DNA of 64,000 nt from Anaeramoeba flamelloides (taxonomy: Eukaryota > Metamonada > Anaeramoebidae). The notes under the pieces were generated by a model, which saw only the letters and a program-made list of their open reading frames with translations, was not told where the DNA came from and searched no databases. Made by a program: the position numbers and the translations under genes. Each line of letters opens with the position of its first letter. Position 1 is the stretch's first letter. The stretch is taken from NCBI GenBank assembly GCA_027625915.1, contig JANTQA010000057.1, positions 9,672,001 through 9,736,000 on the forward strand, in the 5' to 3' direction. Positions 11,985 to 25,044 of the stretch are shown here, one piece after another.

Positions 11985-12050
11985 AATTAGAGATTTTTTT
12001 TTCTCCTTAAATTTTGTCCAAAGTTTGTGCCTTAACAGTGGAACTGACCG
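11985..12050. mobile_element. Fam-A fragment (right end only)
   Basis: Ends AGTTTGTGCCTTAACAGTGG followed by AACTGACCG and TA, matching the right arm of Fam-A. The left arm is missing. Confidence 0.5.
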
Positions 12051-12528
12051 TAATAAAACTGTAAAAACCCAATATCTTATCCACTTGCAGTTTTTTGTCA
12101 GTCACTTTGATCCTTCAATGTATAGGTACTCAAAAAAGAAAACTGGCTTTTAATTTTAAAAAACTAATTAAATAAGTCTTGGCGTATTATTTTGGCAATG
12201 TTTGAAAAAAAATTAAACAAAAAAACCTATTTTCTTCAATTAAAATCGGATATAAACAAAAAAAGAAAGATCGAAAATCAAGAACACCAAAAAAATGATC
12301 CACCAATATTTGAAATTTATTTATCAATAAATAAAAAAAGAGAACAAAAAATAGTAATATCAAGATTATCGAGAAGTGCAAGGTCATAGAAAAGAACAAA
12401 TGTAAAAAGAGAGGGAAAAGGTGGAATTGAAGAACAACGTAACTGGGGTAACAAAAATAAAATGGTTTCTTGTTGTTTTGGTAAATATAAACCAGAAAAG
12501 TCAAGTGAAAACAGAGGGTGGTTAATTG

Positions 12529-13856
12529 TCAATAATTTTTCTTTTTCTTTGAATTATTTCCAATTCGAACAATACTTTTAACAACGCCAACTGCGATTGT
12601 TTGTCTCATGTCTCTTACAGCAAATCTTCCAAGAGGGGGGTATTCAGTGTAACCATCAACACAGAAAGGTTTTTGGGGAACAAAAACTACCAAACCTGAT
12701 TCGCCATTTCGTAAGCCATTTGGATTTTCTTCCAAAACCTTACCTGATCGTTTGTCAATTTTTTGGACAACCTTATCAATTCTACAAGCAACGTGTGCAG
12801 TGTGGCAATCAACGATGGGGGTATAACCTACTTTGATCATTTTGGGGTGGATCATGACGATGATTTGGGCAGTAAATTGAGAGACTCCGCATTGTGGGTC
12901 GTTTTGGGTATCACCACAAACATTTCCTCTTCTGATTTCCTTCACAGAAACGTTTTGGACATTAAAGCCAATATTTGATCCTGGAAGTGCGCTTTCAAAC
13001 GACTTGTGATGCATTTCAATTGATCTTACCTTTGAGGTGATTCCAGATGGAGCAAAAGTGACACTCTGCCCGACTTTAAGGATTCCTGTTTCAACCCTCC
13101 CAACTGGGACTGTGCCAATACCACTAATTTTATAAACGTTTTCAATTGGGATTCTTAATGGAAGGTTTGTTGGTCTCTTTGGTGGTGTAAGCGAGTCTAA
13201 AAGTTCAATGAGCGTGGGTCCTTTCCACCATTTCATGTTTGGCGATCTTTTGACCATATTTTCGCCCTTCCATCCAGAGATGGGGATTACAGGGACTTTC
13301 TTGGCGTTGTACCCAAGTCTTTTCAAATACTTGAGCACTTCGGTTCTGATCTCGTTGAATCTTGTTTCAGAATATTGGACAGACCTTTCGTCCATTTTGT
13401 TGACAAGAACAATCATTTGCTTGACACCAAGGGTGGATGCAAGAAGCGCGTGTTCTCTAGTTTGCCCTTTCTTGGAAATGCCTGTTTCAAATCCACCTTG
13501 GGTTCCGTCAATCACCAATAAGGCAACATCTGCTTGAGAGGTTCCAGTGATCATGTTTTTGATAAAGTCTTTATGTCCCGGGGCATCAATAACGGTGAAG
13601 TGGTATTTGCTGGTTTCAAATTCCCAAAGAGAAATGTCGATTGTCACACTTTTTTCTCTTTCAGATTTTAGTCGATCAAGGAGAAATGCAAATTTGAAAG
13701 ATTCCTTCCATAGTTTTCTGCTGTTTGGGAAACGGTTTGAAGTGTCCTTTTGTCAATTCCACCACAGAGGTATATTAAATGACCTGTTGTTGTTGATTTT
13801 CCAGAGTCTACGTGGCCAATGACAACAATGTTCATGTGTTCTTTAACTTTTTTCAT
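12529..13856 (-). CDS. EF1A: translation elongation factor EF-1alpha, with one apparent frameshift
   Basis: GTPase that delivers aminoacyl-tRNA to the ribosome. The start ATG is at 13856 and the stop TAA at 12529. All GTP-binding motifs are present: G1 [10 protein letters not shown]3 DAPGH, G4 NKMD and an SGW G5-like site. Domains II and III are complete ([36 protein letters not shown]). Total length is about 435 residues against 440-460 usually. The frame is broken once near 13700-13704. Upstream the frame reads ENYGRN; one base over, it continues [16 protein letters not shown] and runs to the end, so one A in an A run appears missing. The switch region reads EREKSVTID where most orthologs have ERGITID, though the threonine is kept. 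It could be an assembly error, a polymorphism or a decaying paralog. The rest is well preserved, which favours a recent change or an error. Confidence 0.88.
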
Positions 13857-16800
13857 TGAGAGGTGTTTGGGTTTTTGTGGTCTACTAAGTTAAGGAGGTA
13901 TTCTAATTAATATTGAAATTTATTTGTGTTATTGTTATTTGGTTAATTTGTGAGGTTTTTGTTTTTTGAGATAGAGTAAAATTAGAATTTGCTTTTTTTT
14001 TATGTTTTGAAAAAGAATAAGGGAGAAAAATATGGTAAAGTGTTTTCAACCCCTTTAAAGTTTGTTTTTAGTTTGTTTAAAGCTTTTTTTGATTAAATGT
14101 TGATTAAAAAAAAAAAATGGACTTTTTAATTTGCTAATCTGTTTAAAAATGATTTGATTGATCTATATTATCATTTCATTTGCTTTTTTGATTCGTAAAA
14201 AGTTGTGTATGGTTCTAACAAGGTTCCAACAAAACTTTTTTTTTTGTTTCCAAACCCCATCATGAAATGATTTTTTTGAAAATTACATAAAAATGAAAAA
14301 ATGATCAAATCCAAAATATTTTTTATCCTTAATTTGGATGAGTAATTTTAGAAAAATTTTTGAGTGTGATGAAGTTGAAATAAATGTTATATTTCTATGA
14401 GATATTATTTGGTATTTAATTTTTAGGTAACACTCAAAAAAGAAGATTAATTTATTGATCTTGAGAGAAAAAATTGGTGAAATTATTTTTTTTTTTTTCT
14501 TTTATTGAATTTTAAACCAATTTTGACTGACTTTTCTACAATATTATTTCTGGATTAAATACATTTCATCGTTAAGTTCAGAGCATTTATATGGCTACTA
14601 AATTATTTATTATCGTAAAGGTATTCTGAGTTCAGTTATTACCATCTACCAATGAGAAGTCGAAGTTTAAAATCATTGTTGTTGAATTTTAATCTCATTA
14701 GTTCTAAATGGTTCAAATGTGTCTAAAAAATCGATTACTCAAGTAGTAATATTTGTTACAATCATCAATTAAAAATGATTATTATATTAGTAAAAAGAAC
14801 CAAAGAATTTCAGAGACACATCTGCATTTTGGCACAAATTTAAAGGTTGAATTATTAATACCCAGACTCAAAAGTTGAAAAATATCTATCTCAAATTTGT
14901 CTTGAGAAATAGATTAAATAAAATAATTCATTTTTTTAAAAAATTGAATAATAAACGAATAGATTTTTTTAATAAATTATTTCTGAAATCATGCAAATAT
15001 ATTGTCAACCCAACTAACTTTATCAAAAGGGAACAAAGCAAACCAGTTTTCGGTTTTTTTATTTTCACGGTTATTGAGTTAATCTTTGAGATTAAAAAAT
15101 TAAAAAAATAATTACTTTTGGTAATTCTAAATCTAAATTATTAAATACTTGAAACTTTATATTGGGTTTCTCTTTTTAGATTTGGAAGATAGAATTTAAA
15201 AAAAAATCGTTTTCTAAAAGAAAAATGGTTCCTTGTGAATTCGAATAAAAAATCTAATAATTTATTGGTTGATTATATGAAGTAATGATTTTTTTTCACC
15301 TATTTGAACCATGGCACAATAATATCATTTAATTTTAATTACAACATAATTTAATTATACATAAATCAATTGTATTGTTAATCCCATAACAAATGAAAAA
15401 TAACCTTTCTATTATAAAATGGTTTGTTCTTACATCCAAACTCACTATTAGAAAAAGAAAATAATGATGGTTCCTCCCTAATTCCTAGATTTCGGAAACT
15501 CGATTTTTTGCAAATTTGAACCCTTTTCTAGTAAAAGGTGTCCAATTCTATGTAAAGAATTATAAACACAGAGAGGTTTTGAATAAATATTAGATATTAA
15601 ATTACTTTTGGAAATTTCAAAATTAAATTCATTTTTTCACAATTTTTCCCATTTTACTTTTTTTTTTTTATGATTTTTTCTGATAAAATAATTATATTGT
15701 AATTTTTTTTTCATTGAAAAATCTCAAGTCAATTGGTAAAAGTGTGTTATTCTAATGTTACTAAAACAATAAAAATGATTCTAGAGAATTAATATTTATT
15801 TCTATTGTGATTTTTTTTTGATATTCAATTGAAGATCAAAATGAATACTGATGTTTTTCTCAATAGTACACTAAGAATTTGAGTTTTTTAAATTATTAAG
15901 AAAATCTATTTTATTATTTAGTTTTAATTCGTATCTATACCAACTATTCTTTGATGGGTGTTATTCTTCTTAATTCTAATTGTTCTTCAAAACTCAATTA
16001 TATAAAATAATTTATATTTGAAAAAAAAGCTTTCTCAATTTGTCTGAAACAGAGTTTATTTTTAAAAAATTGAAAAATAAAATAAATAAAAATTACAAAA
16101 CTAATTTTAAATATGAACAATATAATATATAAAGTGTTTTGGTTTTGTAAATTTAATTTTATAAAAAAAAAAAAAAAGTGTGTAATTATATGTCACACCC
16201 GTAGAATCCATATGAACCCTAACTGAAAAGTTAACCCATGCACAAAATATTGGATTGGCTGGAGAGAGAAAAGAAACATATCAATGGGATTTTCACATAA
16301 TAAATAACCAATAAAAAGTATTAATTAAATAAATTTGGTACAAAAAAGAATTGTTTAGATATTGAAAGATTAAATCTAATTTTTTGATAAAAATTGATAA
16401 AACGATTCATTTTTGAGAATTTTTCAAAAAAATCTTTTGCTTTCAAAATTTGTAATTATGACGAAGAAATTGCTGTTAAAAAGGCATTTAATATTTGTTC
16501 ATTATTTCCTTTAATTCATGATTTCAGACATTAAAAATTGATTTAAATTTGACCTAGTGTATGTGTGTCTTCCAATCTTCGAATACAGTAACCTTAAAAA
16601 ACAAAATTGATAAAATTTTTATTCCTGGAAAGAGATCGATAACAAGATCGGTGATCCCAATTGACACGAAATTCTGAGAATCTAAATTGTATTTGATTTC
16701 ATATTAAATGACCGTTTCTTTGATCTTTTAATTTTGAAGCTTTCTTGAAGAAAAAAAAAGCAGTGTTTTTAATTTGCATCATGGGTTTTGAATACTTTTA

Positions 16801-17539
16801 GACTTTATATTAAGAATAAGAATAAAATTTCAATTCTTACCTGTTGCTTATTAACTTTCAATACTGTTTATTAAAATTAAATAATAAAGCTTTTTTTCTC
16901 CTTTGTTTCAAGTATCAAAGCTTTTTTAGAACTTGAAAAGTGACACCTTTAAATTTCCACTTTAGAACCAAAATTGTTTTAATTTGTGTGTATTAAATTG
17001 TCGTAGAGCACAAATACTTTCCAAATAAATCTAAAATGGATTTTACCAAAAAATATCATTACGAATACAAACCCATAAAAAGTGATACCAAAGTTAATTT
17101 TTCAAGTTATAGAATTATTATTTGGTTTTTTTTACATGATTGGGTTTGTGGTGAGAAACTTTCTTTGCTCATCAAAAAAAAGATCAAAGTAAAAGGGTTT
17201 TTTCCAATTTAAAATTTTCAAGATTATTATGGATAATTTTTATTTCCACCTTGTAAAAACCAACTTCTCTCGGAAAAATTTCCAATCAAAATTTAAAACT
17301 CAATCAATTTTTCGAAATTTGCTTCTTTCAAAAAAAATTTAAAACTTTTCAAAAAGTTGGAAATTTATTTTTTTCTTTTTTTCAATTCCTAATTCTTTTG
17401 TTGGAAAACTGATTTCTATTTTGGGACTTTTTTTAATTTTCTACCAAAAAGGGATTGGAAATATTTTCTCCTCTTTCCTATTTTCGATTATCCGCCAACA
17501 CATAAATAAATAAAGTAAAAAATCAATTTCCAACAAGCA
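13857..17539. other. gene-free AT-rich stretch
   Basis: This intergenic DNA lies between two divergently transcribed genes, so both promoters should lie here. No reading frame, tRNA or known repeat family was recognised. The stretch at about 16190-16300 is noticeably richer in G and C than its surroundings (CACACCCGTAG, GGATTGGCTGGAGAG) but fits no RNA family I know. The 100 bases before the Asn-rich gene contain A-rich CATAAATAAATAAAG sequence. Confidence 0.45.
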
Positions 17540-20500
17540 ATGCTAAATTTTGAAAAGATTTTCAAACTAAGTGATCACTTAAACCAAGTTGAAACAACAA
17601 ACGACAACCCGACACCAGTCGAAACGGAGGAAAATCTTGATAATAAAAAAAAACGAAAAAACTCCGAACAAATTACCAACAAAAATACCAGCCAACTTGA
17701 GCTAATTGGAGAGGAACTTCCTTATAAATTTTTAATTTCAAGACAAAGTTCCCCTAATTCACCACAAGCCCAAACGTCAATTGATCTTTTATTGCCTATC
17801 AGGCGAGAAAGGAAATTGTTGTTCCAATCCAGTCAAAGGGTGGATATTACCCATTCGTCATTAAGTAGCGATTCAAATTTTTTGTCTATTACGTCAATAA
17901 ATCACTCCAACGGCGGTCTGTGTCCTAAACCAAAATCAACGAATCTTCACTCTGTCATGATTAGCCCAAAAAAACGATTTAATGTCCGTCTGGGCAATAA
18001 AAATAAACAAACGAAAAAGCAATCCTTTCAGTTGTACCATACAAAAATTGTACACTTACCAACAGAATTGTCTTTAGACATTGATGTAGATCAGAGTTTT
18101 CAGAACGAAAGAAGAAGAGCACATTTTTTAAAATTAGATAAGACCACAAATCTTTCTAAAAAAAATAACAACAGCAAAAAACTCCAAAAAGACGGGGAAT
18201 TGGTCAAGTTTTTGTATGTGATTGAAAGGAAGGTGGTTGCGTTTGTTTCAATCTATTTAAAATGCAAAATTATCAAAATAAAAAAAAAAGGGAATGAAAA
18301 AGGCAAATTACAAGAAAAAGAAAAACAAAAACAAAAACAAAAACAAAAACAAAAACAAAAACAAAAACAAAAACAAAAGGAAAAAGAAAAAGAAAAGGAT
18401 AAAGAAAGCCAAATTATTGAAAGGCAATTAATGGTTAAAGAAATAAAATATCTGAAATATGATCATCAGTGGTATCAATTTGATAGTAACACATCCAATT
18501 TATGGATTGTTAGCCAATATCCAAAAAATAATCAATTGGTCGAGATCTTGAGGTATTCTTTTATTAATAAAAATTACAAAATCACAAATAAATATTATTT
18601 TAATGCCTTACCAATAAACAAGAATAGATTTTATAAATTGGGGGGTTCTGGTTCGTTTTCTGATATTCTTCGAGAATTAAAAATTGAAAAAGGACAAGGA
18701 GAAAATAAGTTTCGAAAAATCCATTCAAGTCCTTTAGTTTATAGAAGTGATGATTTATCCGATAAGGACCAACAGAATGATAAGAACAACAAGAATAACA
18801 ACAATGACAACAATAACGACGACGACGACGACAACAACAACAACAACAACAATAATAATAATAACAACAACAACAACAACAATAATAACAACAACAATGA
18901 CAACAACAACAACAATAAAAAAAACCAAGATGAAATTTTAAATAAAAAACTAATAAAGAATTCAAGTTTAAATAAAATTAATAATAATAACAATTTAAAT
19001 AATATACAAAAAAAAAAAGTTGAAAATCAAATAACTTTAAGCTTGACAAAGAATAATCATAATATATTCTTATCAAACCCCAAAGTCAAAGATTCCGTAA
19101 CAAAAACTGAAAAACTGAATAATTTCAATAATGGAAATGAAATTACAAACGAAACAAAGAAAAAAACGTCTGATCAAAGCAATTCAAAGAAAGTAAAATG
19201 GAAATTAGCAGAGATGGGGAATTCAAATTATAGATTAATAACCTTAGAACCAAATTTGCATTGTTTGTGTTATCAATGCCTATCCGAAAAAGCAAAATCA
19301 AATAATAAACAAATTAGAATTGTAATAATTGTATTAGAAAAAGAAGAGCGCATTCATATCTCGATGCCAGCGTTTGGGTCCGATTGGAAGGAAATCCAAA
19401 AGTGTAATGTCTTTTTTGGACATGTCTCAAAAATGTTATTAATTTGGATCCCAGGTTATTATTTCCAATTAATTGATTGTGAATTGAATCACCACACTTG
19501 TCCATCTATGCTTTTTGATGAATCTTCAAAATACTGCACTTCACTGCCCAAAATTAAGCAAGTAAAGAAAAAAAAAAAAAAAAAAGAGAAGAGGAACGAG
19601 AACGGTTTTATTGATTTCACTGAAAATGACTATAATTATAATTACAACTATAATTACAACTATAATTACAATTACAATTTTAATTATAATATAAATTATA
19701 ACAATAATGAAGATGATAGCAGCAATAACAATAATATTATAAACTATGGTGGCAATGATTTGTTAAATGGCTATTCTACCAACAAAAAGAAAATAAAAAA
19801 AAAAAAAATCTCTAAAAAAATACAACCATTGCAATTTATCAAAATACCAAGATTGTACGATTTTAAAAATAAAATAGGTTATAAATACAGTATCAATTTA
19901 TCAAATATCTTGGAATTGATGGAATGCCAAGATGAAGGTTTAAACAATTCTCATTTTTTAATCCATTTTTTAATAAACCATTTTGTTGAGCATGATTTAT
20001 CTTTTAATGAGCAACAAGAAAATAAAAAAATGATATACAGCTATATTTTAGAAAAATGTTTAGATAAGTTATCCAAAGCCTTTTTCCGTGAATTTATTTT
20101 AAGTGGATCATATATTGAATTTTCTAATTATATCCAAAAGGTGCTAAATAACTCTAATCAATTAAATATTAATTTATCAAAATTTTTTAGATTTTTACCG
20201 CCCACTTCGATTCCTGCCTTATTTAAATTGTTTTCAACAAGGGGGTGTCGACGGGATCCTAAATGGAAACGATCATTTGCGAATTACTTTGATTTATCAA
20301 CAAAAAACAATGATCATGTTGGTAGCAATAATAAGAAGAAGAATGATAATATATTAATTAATCATAACCATAACCATAACCATAATAATAATAATAATAA
20401 TAGCAATGGTAGTGGTGGGGGTGGGGGTGATAATGATGATGGCGATTTGATTAATAATAATTATAAAGAAGCAATTCATCAAGATTATGAAGATAACAAT

Positions 20501-21631
20501 AACAACTACAATGATCATGTCGATTACAATAATAATGATAATTATAATGATAATGATGATTATGATACTAATAATTATAATTATAATAATTATAATAATA
20601 ATTTAGAGGGGTACAAAAATATAAATCATTATATGATCCATAATAAGAATAATAATCTAAATATACGAGCTAAGAAAAAAAAGAAAAAAAGGAAAAGAAA
20701 AAGAAAAAGAAAAAATAATATTAACAGTATTACTTTAACAAAATATTCATATTTTTCATATAATTTATTGTTTTCCAAATATTACAGAAAAATGAAAAAG
20801 TCTACTCTTTTAACATGGATTAATAAAGAAATGGATCTGTTTGGAGATTTGTTGCCAGAGTATGAAAACGGTAGTAATTACAATATAAATCCGGAAATAA
20901 TTTTTAAGCGAACATTTTCAAATCAGTTATTTCAATTATTTGGCAATAAGAATATTTTTATTCCAAACAGTATCGACAGCAATCTTCTTAATAATACCAG
21001 CATCAATAGCATCGATGCAATCACCCAAAAATATTCAACTTTTAAAAATGATATTTTAAATATAATCATGACAATTTTTGAAAAAAATATTATTAAATTT
21101 AAAGTTTTGGAAAATACAAATAAAATTGAATTGAAAAAATATTTTGATGTCTTTCAAAATTTACACTCCATAATTGAAGAATTATTATTACCAGAAAATG
21201 AAATTTTTAATTATTATTTTATTCGATTCGCGTTTTTACTATTAAACAAAAAAATTTTTTTTTATTGGCTTGATTCAAATATTTTGAAAATGGATGACCA
21301 ATTCATCACAGATTATATTTTACCTTCGTCAGATAATGATTTCAAATTTCAAATGTTTTTTAAATCAAAATCTAAAGACAAAATTATTAGCTGGATCAAA
21401 TCGATTAATCATAAAATTAACAAAAAATTATTATTAGAATATTTTTCGACAAAGATCGCGAAAACTTTTATTAGTAAAAATATTAGTACGATTCATTTGG
21501 GTTCAAATCCTGGTGTTAATATTATTTGTACATATTTATTAGAACAAATAAATGATTTAAATCATATTCCTGAAAAAATAAATTTTATAAAAAAATACTC
21601 TCAAAAAATTTATTGGAAAAAATTTGATTAA
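17540..21631 (+). CDS. Asn-rich protein of unknown function, 1,363 aa
   Basis: One uninterrupted frame from the ATG at 17540 to a TAA. Low-complexity tracts separate conserved-looking blocks. The tracts are a QK repeat near residue 262-280, a long poly-Asn with Asp near 410-460, a Lys run near 676, a Tyr-Asn repeat near 697-718, His-Asn near 940, and a Lys/Arg run near 1044-1060. Ordered-looking blocks lie at about 215-390 (WYQFDSNTSNLWIVSQYP), 555-675 with CLCYQCLSE and WIPGYYFQLIDC, and the helical C-terminal third (770-915, 1065-1363). The WIPGYYFQLI..HHTC stretch faintly recalls the beta-propeller region of gamma-secretase-activating (Pigeon) proteins. That is a memory-based impression, not an assignment. 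No signal peptide or transmembrane segment is obvious. The repeats use codon-level microsatellites (AAC/AAT, TAT AAT). Confidence 0.8.
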   Translation: MLNFEKIFKLSDHLNQVETTNDNPTPVETEENLDNKKKRKNSEQITNKNTSQLELIGEELPYKFLISRQSSPNSPQAQTSIDLLLPIRRERKLLFQSSQRVDITHSSLSSDSNFLSITSINHSNGGLCPKPKSTNLHSVMISPKKRFNVRLGNKNKQTKKQSFQLYHTKIVHLPTELSLDIDVDQSFQNERRRAHFLKLDKTTNLSKKNNNSKKLQKDGELVKFLYVIERKVVAFVSIYLKCKIIKIKKKGNEKGKLQEKEKQKQKQKQKQKQKQKQKQKEKEKEKDKESQIIERQLMVKEIKYLKYDHQWYQFDSNTSNLWIVSQYPKNNQLVEILRYSFINKNYKITNKYYFNALPINKNRFYKLGGSGSFSDILRELKIEKGQGENKFRKIHSSPLVYRSDDLSDKDQQNDKNNKNNNNDNNNDDDDDNNNNNNNNNNNNNNNNNNNNNNDNNNNNKKNQDEILNKKLIKNSSLNKINNNNNLNNIQKKKVENQITLSLTKNNHNIFLSNPKVKDSVTKTEKLNNFNNGNEITNETKKKTSDQSNSKKVKWKLAEMGNSNYRLITLEPNLHCLCYQCLSEKAKSNNKQIRIVIIVLEKEERIHISMPAFGSDWKEIQKCNVFFGHVSKMLLIWIPGYYFQLIDCELNHHTCPSMLFDESSKYCTSLPKIKQVKKKKKKKEKRNENGFIDFTENDYNYNYNYNYNYNYNYNFNYNINYNNNEDDSSNNNNIINYGGNDLLNGYSTNKKKIKKKKISKKIQPLQFIKIPRLYDFKNKIGYKYSINLSNILELMECQDEGLNNSHFLIHFLINHFVEHDLSFNEQQENKKMIYSYILEKCLDKLSKAFFREFILSGSYIEFSNYIQKVLNNSNQLNINLSKFFRFLPPTSIPALFKLFSTRGCRRDPKWKRSFANYFDLSTKNNDHVGSNNKKKNDNILINHNHNHNHNNNNNNSNGSGGGGGDNDDGDLINNNYKEAIHQDYEDNNNNYNDHVDYNNNDNYNDNDDYDTNNYNYNNYNNNLEGYKNINHYMIHNKNNNLNIRAKKKKKKRKRKRKRKNNINSITLTKYSYFSYNLLFSKYYRKMKKSTLLTWINKEMDLFGDLLPEYENGSNYNINPEIIFKRTFSNQLFQLFGNKNIFIPNSIDSNLLNNTSINSIDAITQKYSTFKNDILNIIMTIFEKNIIKFKVLENTNKIELKKYFDVFQNLHSIIEELLLPENEIFNYYFIRFAFLLLNKKIFFYWLDSNILKMDDQFITDYILPSSDNDFKFQMFFKSKSKDKIISWIKSINHKINKKLLLEYFSTKIAKTFISKNISTIHLGSNPGVNIICTYLLEQINDLNHIPEKINFIKKYSQKIYWKKFD

Positions 21632-24600
21632 TTATTTTTTTAAATATTATTTATGAATAAATCTAATTGAAATTTTTATTTTTGTTATTTTAAATAGATC
21701 TTTATATATATATTATTATTATTTTTACATATTTTTAAAAATTTTGTCATATATACCTTATCTCTATCAGATATACAACTTGTCAAATCACCCAATTTAC
21801 ATTCGAATTATACATAAAGTGAAATACAACGGCAAATGTTTGGGGTTTCTTGGAAATGTGATAATTGGGGTTCCTTTATCCTTTTTTTGTCTGTGAATTT
21901 TCATTTATCCATTCCAATTTTTTTTTTTTATTCAAATTTTGTCAAGTAAATTTTTTGTTTTATTCAAGGATTGATACGTAAAGAAAATCCCTAGTACAAC
22001 CAAAAAGAAATTAAAAAATTATCTTAAGAGAACAGTCATTCATAACATCATGATAAAATATAAAAATATTTTATTGGTGAAATTCTGTACTTTCAAATTC
22101 TTTATAGGAAAAGTGTCAAAAAGTTATAATCAACCAAGAAAACCAGAAAAGAAAATGTTTTTTAAGTGAGATATAATTTTTCCATTTTTTTAACAGAAAT
22201 AAAATTATAAAAATTGTTTTTGTTTAAAATATATAAAAATTGTTTATCTGTTTATGAATAGTTTCATCACTATTATGTAATAAAAAGTCTTTGTTTTCAG
22301 GAATATTAATGCAAAATTGGTTTTTACTTTTTTATAATTATTCATTTTGTTGCAACAAAAAATCAATTTATTGGATTTATTTTGAAGGGTTGGATGAAAC
22401 CTCATCTAATCTTAAATAGAGGATTTTGAAGTGACTAAATTCAAGACTTATGATTCAAGGAATATCTAAAAAATTGAATTATTTCAAAATATTAAAAACT
22501 ATTGTATTATTTTAAGAAGAGTACTTTAAATAAGTTAAATTTAAATGGTTAAATTTTTTACCAAATAAATTGTGTATTTATTTTAATATGTAAATTGATG
22601 GTTTCAATATCTAAATTTCTAAAAAATATTTGGGAATTTTGTAATTTTATCTGATAAATTCAAAATCAATTTTTTTTTATTCAAAAAATGATTTTAATTA
22701 TTATAGTGATTCTTTAAAATAAGGCAAAAAAAATTTGTTAAAATAATTTTGTATTTTTATTTCAATTTTTGAAAATGAGAAAATGAATTTTTTTTAAATT
22801 TTAAAGAATAAAATAAATTTGTAATATTGATCTGAATTTTATTCGGTATGGGTTGAGTTAGGCATATACCCAATATTTAGTTTTATTTGTGTCGCCTATA
22901 CTTTTTAATTAGTTTCATTTACTGGGATTTTTTTAGAAAGAATTATAATTGAAAAATAAAAAAAATTCTTTTTAAATCAAGACTTTCCAACAAAAAACAA
23001 AAAAATAGTTTCAACCATTTTATTGAATTTAAATATTTGTTTATAAAAATTATAAATTTCTTTTTTGTTTTATATTAGGAATATATGAATTATTGGATTT
23101 CAAAAATTAGTCTTAAAAAAAAATCTTGTTCAAATAAGTTTTAACTCACCAATTATTAACTCAAAACACAAATTACCTAAAAAACAATAGCATCTAAACA
23201 AAAATTCCTTTCGATTTTGTACAATATTACCCCCTTTATGTATTTTTAAAAACACGTAATGAATTTATGAAAAACTAAAGCAATCATATTTAATATTCTC
23301 ACCCACAAAAAATTATTTTTTTGTTTTACAAAATAAACCCAAAAAAACTAGATTTTACAAACTTTATATTTCATTTATCCCAAATGAATATATAACATTT
23401 CTTACCCCTGATTTCCAAAATTTTATCAAATTTTAAATTAAAATAATTATTTTAATATTAATTTCTTACTATATCTTTTTTTGTCATTTATCTTTAATAC
23501 AAATTTTTATTATAATGAAATTTCAAAAAAGTTCAATATATAAATTATTAATTGTTTTTTTAAGTGATCTTGAATATATATATCTATCTATTTTTTGCAT
23601 TTTTTATTAAAGATTTCAATTGTTTTTTTTTTAATTTTTTCAAATAAGAAATTTTAGAATTATTATAGTAATCCAAAATTAAATACATAAAATTTATTTA
23701 TAATAATAACTATCAAAATAAATTTATTAATTTCAAGATAAAAAGAATAAATGAAACAAAAGAAAATTTGGATAAATATTCTAATGTGTTTAATTTATAA
23801 ATTTAAATAAATATTGAATTGAAAGAAAAATGAAATGAATTTGTTTATGTTAAAATTCAAAATTCAATATTAATAATTTAATAAAAAAATTCCAATAAAA
23901 GAAAATAATTGGAAAAGAAAAACAAAAAAAAGAAGTATATGGTGACATAGCAAATAATATAAAATAACAAAAAAAAAAAGATTTTTGGGTAGTATTTGGC
24001 AAAAAATGTTGATAAAAAAAAATAAAAATACATATTCTTAAATTAAAAAAATCAAATAATGAAAAAAAAAATCTGAATTCCAAGGATAAAATACAAAATT
24101 CTGAATAACAAAAAAAATTATTAACAAAGAAGTTACAAATATATAAATATATATATATATATTCTATTCTTATTTTATTTCCAAAAACTTAAATGTCTGT
24201 AATTTGAACTAATTATTTTTTTTCAGTTTAAAAGAATTTAATTCAATTAAATTCAATTTATCATTTTTTTATAATCATTTACAATTGTCAAACAAATTAT
24301 TTTGTATTTCTTTCAATCAAAAGAATTGATTTGAAAAATGAAAAAAAAAATCATCGACAAGATATACATGACCTCTAAAGGGTAAAATAACAAACCTTTT
24401 AAGTTTCCAAATAATAATTTATAACAATTAAAAATATAAATTTCGTGGCAATCTTTGTTGTTTTTTTATAAATAATATACTAGTTTTCCATTGTTGATTA
24501 TTGGCTAATAAACATGAATAAAATATTAATTATTTTTTTTTATTAGCTCTTATAAAGAGAATTACTCTATTTCTTTGAATTTCAATAATGATTTTTCACC

Positions 24601-25044
24601 CCAATACACAAGTGTAAATATGGAATGTTGTAAAAATAAAATTGAAAAAAAAAAAAAGTTAGATAAAACTACAACTTCAATTATCATTTCATCATTGTTA
24701 ATCAAGTTTAAACAAAATATAATCAATATTACAGTTCTTAAAATTCTTGAGACTTCTGTATTTATTGTTTTTAATATTATTATGATTTTTAAAAGTCTCT
24801 AGTTTAGAAAAAAAGTACTCTTTTAATGTAGAAAAATTTTAAATGGATGTGATAATAAATTTTCTTTAAACTCAACTTTAGATATTTTTTCAAGAGGTAA
24901 TAGATAAATATCATGAAAACACTCTTTTCATCTAAAAAATCCAAATAGGGAAAAAAAAAGAACTGATGATAATGATTGAAAGTCTTATATGTTTTCCAGA
25001 ATCCAAAATAATTGAGTAAAAACAATTGATTTTTATTAATTCTT
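21632..25044. other. gene-free, extremely AT-rich stretch
   Basis: No coding frame or repeat family was recognised. It includes a short (AT)n run at about 24142-24162 and many A and T homopolymers. Confidence 0.5.

Noticed and set aside
7039-12504. Several 60-105-codon frames in the 7-12.5 kb region
   Set aside because: They are Phe/Lys/Ile-biased frames expected by chance in such AT-rich DNA, or lie in the Fam-B repeats.
13668-13720. Programmed ribosomal frameshift in EF-1alpha
   Set aside because: No slippery heptamer followed by a stem-loop was seen, and no such mechanism is known for this gene. A lost base in an A run is simpler.
18600-18993. Antisense Cys-, Ser- or Leu-rich frames opposite the Asn-rich gene
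   Set aside because: They are mirror translations of the AAC/AAT and GAC repeats and have no other content.
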